Below, piece by piece: positions 55,840 through 64,000 of a stretch of DNA of 64,000 nt. The stretch's first letter is position 1, and every line of letters begins with the position of its first letter. The notes under the pieces are model-generated. The model was not told the DNA's origin and searched no databases. It saw only the letters and a program-made list of their open reading frames with translations. The DNA lies in contig OX352761.1 of NCBI GenBank assembly GCA_947095585.1, forward strand, positions 31,215,777 through 31,279,776. The letters are read 5' to 3'. A program made the position numbers and the translations under genes. The DNA is from Nephrocerus scutellatus (taxonomy: Eukaryota > Arthropoda > Insecta > Diptera > Pipunculidae).

Positions 55840-56325
55840 TTGGGTGTCTTTTTGGGCTCTTTTGAGGGTCTTTTGGGGAATCTTTTGGTGGTCTTTTGGG
55901 GTATTTTGGGAATCTTTTGAGGGTATTTTAGGGGTCTTTGGAAAGCCTTTTGGGGGTCTTTTAAGGGTCTTTTGGGGGGTTTGTTAGGCGTCTTTCGAGG
56001 GTCTGTTGGGGTATTTTGGGAATCTTTTGGGGGTATTTTAGGGGTCTTTGGAAAGCCTTTTGGGGGTCTTTTAAGGGTCTTTTGGGGGGTTTTTTAGGCG
56101 TCTTTCGAGGGTCCTTTTGTGGTCTTTTGCAGGCATTTTGGGGAGTTTTTTTTTAAAGTCGGGGTCCTTTGGCGGTCGTTTGAAGAGTCTTTTGGGTGTC
56201 TTTTGAAAGAATTTTTGGGGTCTTTTGTGGGACCGTTTATGATCTTTTAGGGGTCTTGGGGGTCTTTTGATGGTCTTTTGGGATCTTTTATGGGTCTTTT
56301 GAGGGTATTTTTGCCCCACAACATC
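55840..56325 (+). repeat. T/G-rich minisatellite, copy 3, with higher-order repeat
   Basis: About 35 copies of units near GGGGTCTTTTGGG. A block of about 118 bp (55905-56020, with GGAAAGCCTTTTGGGGG) is repeated at 56023-56140. It ends GCCCCACAACATCAAAAAAG like the copy at 42290. Between 56340 and 56600 follow CG-rich pieces (GCGTGTGACGCGTTTCGCGT), seen twice. Confidence 0.85.
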
Positions 56326-56686
56326 AAAAAAGTTTCACTTACACCGCGCATAAAGGTTACGCACACTGTTTTTTATGTTATATTTCGCGTGTGACGCGTT
56401 TCGCGTATGGCTCGTCATTCGCATGTGGCGCGTGTGATAGGTGGAAGTGGGGTAATTTTCACGTTATATGAGGTCCTTTTTAACCAACTTTTGCACGACC
56501 TAGAGGGCTGAAGTTTTGTGAGCAACTCAATGTCAAGGGCCAATTTTGATATCCCGCGTGTGACGCGTGTCGCGAGTCGCATGTGATGCGTAGTAGTCAG
56601 TGTGATGCTGCAACTTCACCGAGATGAACAGGCTGCAAGAGAGGAAGGGATTTCTTAGACTAAGGAGGAAATTAACCTGCCCTGTG

Positions 56687-56920
56687 AATAATAATAATAA
56701 TATTCGGCGCGACAGACCATTGCGGTCCAAGGCCTAGCTTCTCGCGACCATTTGTGTTGCGAATTGAGAAGCTTTCCATGGCAAGTTATTACTCTCGGAA
56801 CTTTTGTCAGACATTCGCGAGAGGAGGGACACCGTGAAAAATACTTTGGTGTTACTGGGACTCGAACCACGAACCTCCTGTTCAGTAGCCATGTGCTTTT
56901 TCACTGAGCCACGGCGCCAA
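56687..56920 (-). mobile_element. tRNA-derived SINE, copy 5 (minus)
   Basis: Tail AATAATAATAATAATATTC at the left; body GACAGACCATTGCGGTCCAA and GAGAGGAGGGACACCGTG; head with GGGACTCGAACCACGAACC and GAGCCACGGCGCC at 56907-56919. About 35 bp of the body are deleted near 56758 compared with copy 1. Confidence 0.82.
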
Positions 56921-56939
56921 CCTCTACTTTTTTTGGGTT

Positions 56940-59692
56940 TGTTTTAATTCCTTAGCCTGAGACTATGAATCCTGAGATCTTAACTTCTGTTTTCATGAAC
57001 TCACATTTATCGAGTTGAACCTCCATCTTAACTTCTGTTTTCATGAACTCACATTTATCGAGTTGAACCTCCATGTTTGCGTCACAAAGAGTTTTGAGAA
57101 CTTTTTCTACGTTTTGCAAATGCGACTTTTCATCTTTTCCAAAAATATTAATGTCGTCTATATATACGTCTATATATATCGCCAAGAGCACGGTGAAAAA
57201 TTACCGGAGCAGTATTTTCAATGTCAGGTTCCTTTAATTGAATCTGATGAAAACCCCTCTTTAAGTCAAGTACGGTAAAAAATCGATTTTATTCTAGCTG
57301 AGCTGTAACCTCATTTATCTCTGGGCTGGGAAATCTGTCGGGGATTGTCACACTGTTTATGAGAGCTGTTTTCTGTAGTCTATGACCAACCTATAAATAT
57401 CCACACCGGTGAATTGTAAGGAAATTTAGATGGTCTAATAATTTTTTTTATTAATGAGAGTTTTAATTTCATTCACTGCGTAGTCCTTGAGAGACATGGG
57501 ATTTGGATAATGTTTTGAATATATAGGGTCGTCTGTCGTGGTTCTGATTTCTCCTATTACTGTTGTTGTGTAAGTTAGCTTTTCGTCGGGGTCTGTGAAC
57601 AAGCTAGGAATTTTTTTAACGAGATTCAGAAGTTTAATTGGGAATGGTTTTAACGGCAAGTGAGGGCTGTAAGTAGTTTTTATTTGGACCAGTGTCAATT
57701 AAAAATTTTAATATTTGTCCGCTCACCTTGCATTCAAAATACGGGAGTGAACGCCATTAAGCTCCGTCAAGTTCTGGTTATCTTGAGACTTTTCGTCAGT
57801 TTCGTTAGAGTCATCTATGTCCAGTCCTGATATTTCGTCTTTGATAGCCGTATAGTAATCTTGCGGCTCTTCAAGTAAGGGGTCTTGTTGTAATGTAATA
57901 ATATTGATAATCATTTTCGGTTTCTATGTGAAGGTTTCTCTGGATTTTTGTTGGTGCTTGTTAGAGATGGTTAGAGGAAGGTAGGGGTCGTTTTCCTGCA
58001 AAATTATTTGTTGGTCTGCTCATATAACTAATGTTCATAGTTCTCAATGAATGATCAACATCCATTGGAACGGGTTTCGGTTCTGGTTTTTGTGCGAATG
58101 GTCGGTTTGGTGGGTGTTGAACACATTGATGCTGTCTATTAAATTGTGGCTGTAATTGGATTTGAGGTTGTGAAAAATTTTGTGGTGCAGGGAAAAATGG
58201 TCTTAGATTGTGGAATGTAGGCCAAATGTAGATAAAATGAGTGGCCGGAGTTTTTGGTTTATGGATTTCTAATGTTCTGCTTTCTTGGTAGGAAGGGTGG
58301 CAATAAGAGATTTACCCTTCTGAAAATTAGTTGGTTAGTATTGGTATGTTGTGATCTGTATTTTTGGTTCTCTTACCTTAAACAAGTTTGTAATGCTTGT
58401 GGTAAATCTAGCCAACTTTTCAACGCGAGTAACCTAGGTAAAACAATCAATCAATCCTCTAACAAAGGTATCTAACGCTAAGGATGAGTGAAAGATGCCT
58501 ATACACAGACTGATAAAACTCCTGAATGGTACTGTTTCCCTGTACTAGTAAAGTCATTTGGTATCTCTTTTATTGTTATAATGTAAAGTAAGGCATTTGG
58601 AAATTGCCTGCCAATTTAATGGAGTCTTGTAACACTCAAGCGAGATGTCTGCGGCACCATTAGTCTTGTTTCTGATTACATTTAGAATACCAAAATATCT
58701 GGTGATCCTCTTTGTTGTTCGTAAATTTAAAGTATACGATCTACAAAATTTTTCCACGATGCGAATTCACTTGGGTTTCCGGAAACAACGTACTACGTCA
58801 GGTATTTTTTCTAATTCTGAAATCTGCCCTGCGTATTCTTCGTTGATAGTCTGGTCACCCAAGTTTTGCTTGCTTGAGTCAGGATTAAGAATTTTTCAAC
58901 TATTGACCTGCATCGATTAGTAAAAATATCCCTAGCTGTTATGCCTATCAATACTTCTAAACTACGAGCAATCGAATCATTGATTGAACTTGGGGTTGGT
59001 CTTGGATTGTATTAAGGACAGCTGCTGTTCCTAATAAATTTTCATTTGGTATTTTTGCAAATAATTAAATAAACAATTAACATTCTGTAATATTAATTTT
59101 AGTAAATTCTAAATTAATTTTTCAAGCTTCTTATCTTCTTGAAAAAAATTAATTTAAATTGATTTTTCTTAGCATTCTATTTATTTTTCTTATCAATTAC
59201 TAATTTTTCTTTGTTATATTATGTATTTAAAACATTTGTTCAATATTTATTTTTCTCTGATATTATTGTATATTTTTTCACTTTTGGTTTATTTTTACTT
59301 AAGTATTCATCTATTCTTGCTAATATAAATTTTAATTTTAGGTTTCACCCATCTAAAAGAAAGTTGAACTCACGCAAAGACGATGACAGTTTGGATCTTG
59401 CTCCTGGTGGGTCAGGGGTCCGTTGTCCACACTTTTTGTTGAGCAGCCACTCCAGGCTGCACCTGTGTGGGATCCTTGTCAAAATTTGCTAAATGCGGGC
59501 GGAGCTCCTTGAGATCCTCGGTGATGCGTTTGAGCTGTTTAAGGTTGTTACAAGCACCTAATGCACTTTACTGGGAGCCGAAATTTGCAAAATGCAGGCA
59601 GCTCTTTAATGTCCTCAATGATGCGTTTGAGCTGCTTCAGGTCGTTGCAAACATTTAATGCACTTTTACAAATCGGGTTTCTGCTCGGCCGC
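56940..59692 (-). pseudogene. Errantivirus copy, heavily decayed: gag, protease/RT start
   Basis: Minus-strand order: leader/gag N-terminus (59690-59360; LKQLKRIIEDIKELPAFC and its duplicate), gag capsid part (58757-58554, RYFGILNVIRNKTNGAADIS, similar to the gag at 19100), basic gag tail (58250-57950), the pol start with PDEKLTYTTTVIGEIRTTTD (about 57590), then RT with VYIDDINIFGKDEKSHLQNV (57165). It is related to the element at 13099-19117 and shares many motifs with it. Numerous stops and frameshifts, and everything after the first third of RT is lost. A 48-bp in-frame duplication lies in RT at 56979-57074. Confidence 0.8.
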
Positions 59693-59960
59693 CAGTTAAA
59701 CTATCATATTATAATTTTATTTTTTTAAAAATATTCATCAGAGCGAAGCTTTGTTTTTTATTTAGAGATATAAGACTTAGAACTAAACTATATTAAAACA
59801 TGAAACGAATATTATATCAAAGCTACTAATTTGCCTTTTGAAAATAAAGATGAGACTGCAGAGATACCGTCAGCAAAAATATCTATCTGCGCACAAGACA
59901 TAGCGTCAGCAAACTATCTCTCTGCGCATAAGCAGCGGATAATCGTGGTGTTTAGATTTT
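59693..59960 (-). repeat. Probable 5' LTR end of the decayed errantivirus
   Basis: On the minus strand AGTTTAAC is followed by TGGCGGCCGAGCAG, in the position and style of an LTR end plus tRNA primer-binding site. AATAAAAAACAAAGC lies about 70 bp before. The outer limit and a 3' partner were not found. Confidence 0.4.
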
Positions 59961-60420
59961 ATTGCGTTTTGAGATAGAGCGCCGTTGATTAAATGGACTG
60001 CAACAAGGTATGGTGTTAACTTGTCTAATGTAATGTAATGAAACGTAAGTGTATACTTTGACTACAATCATTTGTATATTTCGAGTGTTTTCGCTGTAAA
60101 ATATTTACACTTAAAGTTCAACTAAATGAGCTGACGAAAGGAACTTAAAATTTAATTTTTTTATAAAAATACTAAATGCTCCTAATTAAAAAGATAAAAT
60201 TAATACATTCCACAATTAAACCCTTATCACTTAGACTTAAGACTTCTAAATGATAAAAGAGATTCCCACATATAGATTGAAATTTTAACTTAATTTCATT
60301 ATAGTTTAATTTTTCTATCTACATACTTTGTTCTACGCTGCATACTTTTTTCTACGCTCACTAGCAAATGAAAATCGCAAATTATTTTAAATTTTTTAGG
60401 TGGCTCTTCAGAATGTCATA

Positions 60421-62111
60421 TTAAACAGTCATTTTCGGTTTCATTGCTTCGGCCCGATTGCGTATCGCTCTTATTCGCTGATTACAGTAAACTCGAAGAA
60501 ATATCGCAAAGAATACAACTAGAACTCCGAAAATACCCAACACAGAAATGCTGTGATGATAAATGACACAGGAAAGTAAAATGGCAGCAGCCTGAAGTAG
60601 AATGATGAGAGAAATCAACAATAAAAGTACAGAGGCAACATATAAACAAAAAAATTTACCTGGCGCAAAGTCATGATAATAGTAAACACAACGGGTCCAA
60701 ATACTGATATTGTAAAAAAGATAAATAGCTGTCCTACAGCTGAACTAATCGACAGAATTACAATGTCGAAGATGATTTTTGGATGCTAAACGAAAGGAAA
60801 GTGAAACAGTTATTTTAATATCCAAGAAAAACCCACCTCCGTGGCAAATGCCAATGAATCCATGAATCCTCCCTGCATTGAAAGCGAGGCAGCAGTGAAT
60901 ATCATACTAAACAAATTAACGCCGCACATCATCTGAATCGGTGACATGCTATATACCTTGAACAGTTCACCCTGCCAATTGGCAGTAAAACTATCAAAAA
61001 TCATGTACATCACCAGCAGGAAGATTCCCGTCATTGTCGTCACAGATGACGATTTACTGCTGTCGGCAGACCCCGTCATAAAGAAGACCATTCCCAACGA
61101 AATCAGCACAGCAGTAAGATACTCGTAGCATTCGTACTTGGTGCGCGATATAAGCTTCCCCATCAGCATGACGGGAATAATTTTGCACGACTTGGCCAAA
61201 ACTTGGGTGGGAAAATTGACAAACTTCAGAGCTTCATATTGAAACCAAGCGCTCATTATATTTGAAAAAGAAGCAAATGAATACTTGTAAAGTGGCGTCC
61301 GATGCCGGCTATTGTTGCGTTTAACTTGAATGCAAATCCCAGCGACAACAAAGGCAAGAAACCGATTGGCAAACACAAGAAATTGCGAGTCTTTGAAATT
61401 AGAATTTTCGCCTGCGAAATTTTGATATTTTTGGGTCATAATTTTCTCCTGAAGTATTCCCCATGTCAAATAGGAAGACATAAGTCCAGCAAAGCAGTAC
61501 ACCAAGAGAACGGCTTCTTGAGAATTTGTGCGCTTCGTTGATGGCACAGAACTGTTGTTTGAACCTAGGCCAGGTGCTGGAGAAATCGGTTTCGTTTTCA
61601 GTGGTTCAGCACGATCGAAGGAGTCATTTGTTGTCGAGCCAGTAATGCACATGCGAACAGCCGAATGTATAAAACTTGTATCTGCAAAGAGAAACATTCC
61701 AATTTACGTATATTGCTGAGAAGCGAAGATTTATACTTTTAACCAGTAGTAAAAGCAGTTCACATCTAAACAGGACTTACCACTTTTTTCGAGATAATTT
61801 GAGCGGTCCACATACTTATAGATTAGGATGCCAGGTACAAAGACACAACTATAACCGAAACAATTTACAAGCAATTTCAGGAACCATGAGTATTCCTTTG
61901 CATGAGATTCCACCAATTGTGAGAGAGTATCCTGAGTGTAGTAACCACCGAGACTGGCACGAAGCACATCCGAAAAGAAGTGAATAACCAACACAGTCAC
62001 AACGATTAGGCCACTGTTTAATTAAAAGATAATGATTTAAAATCGTCTATTAAAGTAGAATACGCTAAATGTTACTTACCAGATTATAAGATCGGGGACA
62101 CAGGTAGCCAT
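60421..62111 (-). CDS. sll: PAPS transporter 1 (Slalom, SLC35B2 family), five exons
   Basis: Exons: 62111-62080, 62013-61781, 61681-60837, 60785-60660 and 60591-60421; all introns are 50-100 bp with GT...AG ends and phases join without error to 468 residues, the length expected of the fly protein. It starts [20 protein letters not shown]. The characteristic SLC35B blocks are present: [66 protein letters not shown] (about 252-267), [18 protein letters not shown], and [20 protein letters not shown]. Roughly ten hydrophobic spans fit the family fold. It carries 3'-phosphoadenosine 5'-phosphosulfate from cytosol into the Golgi, supplying sulfotransferases. In flies it is needed for heparan sulfate and tissue patterning. 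The KPKMTV C-terminus matches the family's usual end. Confidence 0.96.
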
Positions 62112-62762
62112 AATAAGAATATACTAAAACATAAATGCCACGGTAAGTTCTGCTAACTGGATTCTAATTCCAGAAATGTCTATGTACGGTTATGTCGAGT
62201 TTTACTTTAAGAATTTATTTAATCGTTGTGCGGGTACTTTATTGGCGGCAGTGGCTGCTAACAGAAAGTCAACAAATGTTTGTTTGTTCTACATTCTTCG
62301 ACTCTTGTGTTGAATTCTTTGTTGCCCAATGGAACTATGACTTAAAATGTGAATTAAAACCAAGTGAAAGGCACAGGTAAGACGGAGAAAGAGAAAAACA
62401 AAGAAACCACGACCCTCGCTCGATCCACTGAACCACTTGAATCTTGAAATATGTGCTGTCCGTGTTGGCGTATTTCCGTCTACCTGATTTTTGCTTACGC
62501 TACTATCTATCTAGTATGTAATATTAATTTTGGAATACGATCAACGAAGGAATTGACATTTGTAACTTCCAATCCATTTATCAATATGACAGCTTCTTCA
62601 AAGAGTTACCGTGTTTGTGGTATTTTCCAATCACATTATTGATGCTTAGAGCGCTGTCAAATAAGTTAAAACATTCATTTTTGAATCTAGGATAATTTCT
62701 CAACTACATTTTTATTTACTTTTTGCATCAAATGTACCAGTTAAAATTTTGATATCTTCATG

Positions 62763-62958
62763 ATATAATAATAATTATATTCGGCGCGACAGATCGTTGC
62801 GTGTTTCTCGCGACCATTTGTGTTTTGCACACAATTGGAAAGTCAGACATTCGCAAGAGGTGGGACACCGGGAAAAAAAACTTTTGTGGTTACTGGGACT
62901 CGAACCATAAACATCCTGCTCAGAAGCCATGCACTTATACAATGAGCCACGGCGCCCA
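62763..62958 (-). mobile_element. tRNA-derived SINE, copy 6 (minus), shortened
   Basis: Tail ATAATAATAATTATATTC; body CGGCGCGACAGATCGTTGCG and TTCGCAAGAGGTGGGACACC; head with GGGACTCGAACCATAAAC and GAGCCACGGCGCC. About 80 bp of the body are missing between 62830 and 62845. Confidence 0.78.
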
Positions 62959-63030
62959 CATTTCGTTGATTTCGTTGATATATTAAATTCGATCTGTCTC
63001 AAATATTTTGCCCTTTTCTGTCAAATAAAG

Positions 63031-63250
63031 GGTGTCCCAACAAGATCGCCGGACTCTCTTGTATTCAAATTCAAATTTTTGTATATAAATTTTAAAGAAA
63101 AAACACATTTATTTTTGAATTAAGCAAACATTTTCCATATTCTTAAATCGTACGTACGTCTGTACGTGACAAATGTCAAAAAAAAACCACCGTACAACTC
63201 GTATTAACAAAATGGCGGCAAATTCAATTCCGGCGCTCTTGTTGGGAGTG
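63031..63250. mobile_element. MITE-like element with about 20-bp inverted ends
   Basis: GTGTCCCAACAAGATCGCCG at the left and CCGGCGCTCTTGTTGGGAG at the right (63230-63248) are imperfect inverted repeats around 220 bp without coding capacity. The ends resemble mariner-type termini by length only. Confidence 0.6.
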
Positions 63251-63335
63251 ATATATCATATGATTGAGTAACCGTAGTTTGCTATATAACACCTCTTTTT
63301 GTTTGGGAAAAATTCAATCATATGATACATTATGA
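63251..63335. repeat. Small inverted repeat
   Basis: ATCATATGATTGA (63255-63269) and TCAATCATATGAT (63317-63330) are inverted copies with a loop of about 45 bp, right next to the MITE-like element. Possibly a tiny MITE. Confidence 0.45.
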
Positions 63336-63499
63336 AGCAATTTTAAAAATTGCCAATTAAAAGGAAAAACTCCTTTCTAAACATAAATTAATTGAGCATA
63401 TAGTATTTTACAGTGTGGCCACAATTTTCAAAATAGCATTTCAAAAGGAAAAACTCTCTTCTTCTCTTCTCTCTTTTTTTGTAATTTTTTTTGCATTTT

Positions 63500-63755
63500 C
63501 TCATAGTAGTTTACTACTATGACTACCACTTCCGTTTGGCCGAAAAGCTTAAATATGAATTTTCGTCTCAATCAATGCAGCCTTCTGGGCTGTAGAGTGG
63601 ACACAGAGCCACAGACACACAGACAGACAGAGATTTTTTTGTTTTTGCTTTTTCTGACTCAGGAGATACGGCAATGGGTAAATCTGCAAAAATCCCGAGT
63701 TCGAAAATTTTCATGATTACTATACTTACTTTTACTACTAGTAAAAGAAAGTAAT
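63500..63755 (+). repeat. Dispersed repeat with terminal hairpin, second copy
   Basis: GTGGACACAGAGCCACAGAC, GGAGATACGGCAATGGGTAA and AATCCCGAGTTCGAAAATTT match 29345-29505. It ends in TTACTTTTACTACTAGTAAAAGAAAGTAA, a palindromic hairpin (19 bases shown in part elsewhere). The surrounding AGTATTTTACAGTG (63404 and 63790) occurs on both sides, so it may have been inserted into a duplicated segment. Confidence 0.65.
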
Positions 63756-64000
63756 TAATTGAAATTTATAAATTAATTAAGCGCACAGTATTTTACAGTG
63801 AGCCTATAATATTCAAGCACGCCTTTAAAAGGAAATATACATTTCTAAACATTAAACAATGAAGCGAGAGAAATCACATCATCATCTATTTTTATATAAA
63901 TCAATCATTTGTATTGAGTAAATTGATCCACCTTCCATGAAAATTGGTACACGCCCATAAAAATAGTTTTTTGATCCTAAATATTCTGAGGTAGGTTTGA

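Overview
This window reads as euchromatin or pericentromere-proximal DNA from an insect, most likely a higher fly (Diptera). It is AT-rich and packed with transposon debris. The reasons for the dipteran reading are: a complete five-exon gene for the PAPS transporter Slalom whose protein looks very close to the fly protein; introns of only 50-100 bp; an env-bearing errantivirus (gypsy group); a MADF-BESS transcription factor gene; and three small glycine-rich secreted-protein genes with a 12-nt first coding exon, as in fly cuticle genes. The species cannot be named from the sequence alone.

Host genes are few: a glycine/tyrosine-rich secreted protein (11813-12310, minus), a MADF-BESS regulator (24946-25957, minus), a second glycine-rich secreted protein (30740-31099, minus), a third (38229-38786, plus), a 57-residue secreted peptide candidate plus a 327-residue secreted protein (52634-53921, plus), and slalom (60421-62111, minus). 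There are two intact tRNA genes, Pro(UGG) at 11542 and Val(CAC) at 21468, and one tRNA-Ala-like pseudogene at 11302. Exon-intron structures were worked out by hand from splice signals and reading phase.

The rest is mobile DNA. (1) A 5'-truncated errantivirus on the minus strand (13099-19117) keeps intact pol and env frames, a slippery gag-pol site, a splice acceptor just before env and a 3' LTR; two more decayed errantivirus copies lie at 3370-5600 (plus) and 56940-59960 (minus). A CsRn1-like Gypsy fragment (43660-44700) and a pair of solo LTRs (8444-9447, 22360-22912) add to this. (2) Non-LTR fragments: a Jockey-like element in two copies (19120-20615, 50320-51390), an element with a DUF4780-type ORF1 that has lost its reverse transcriptase (32150-34110), an RNase H-bearing fragment (27100-28040) and a C-terminal fragment (49630-49985). 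(3) A mariner-superfamily element that ends just before its third catalytic aspartate (10200-11238). (4) Six copies of a tRNA-derived SINE with an ATT-rich tail. (5) Several MITE-like inverted repeats and a T/G-rich minisatellite at three places.

The most unusual component is a composite repeat family that takes up, by rough tally, about a fifth of the window (blocks near 0.95-3.4, 6.5-8.35, 8.9-9.35, 23.3-24.3, 30.0-30.3, 34.6-35.8, 40.9-42.0, 46.0-48.7, 51.8-52.2 and 54.7-55.6 kb). Each member has a characteristic left end (L) and right end (R) around a variable array of roughly 100-120-bp units. Members occur singly, head-to-tail through R-L junctions, and as large palindromes (R'-array-array-R or L-array-array-L'), some with unique DNA trapped in the middle. 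I do not recognise it as a named family, and it is the best candidate here for something undescribed.
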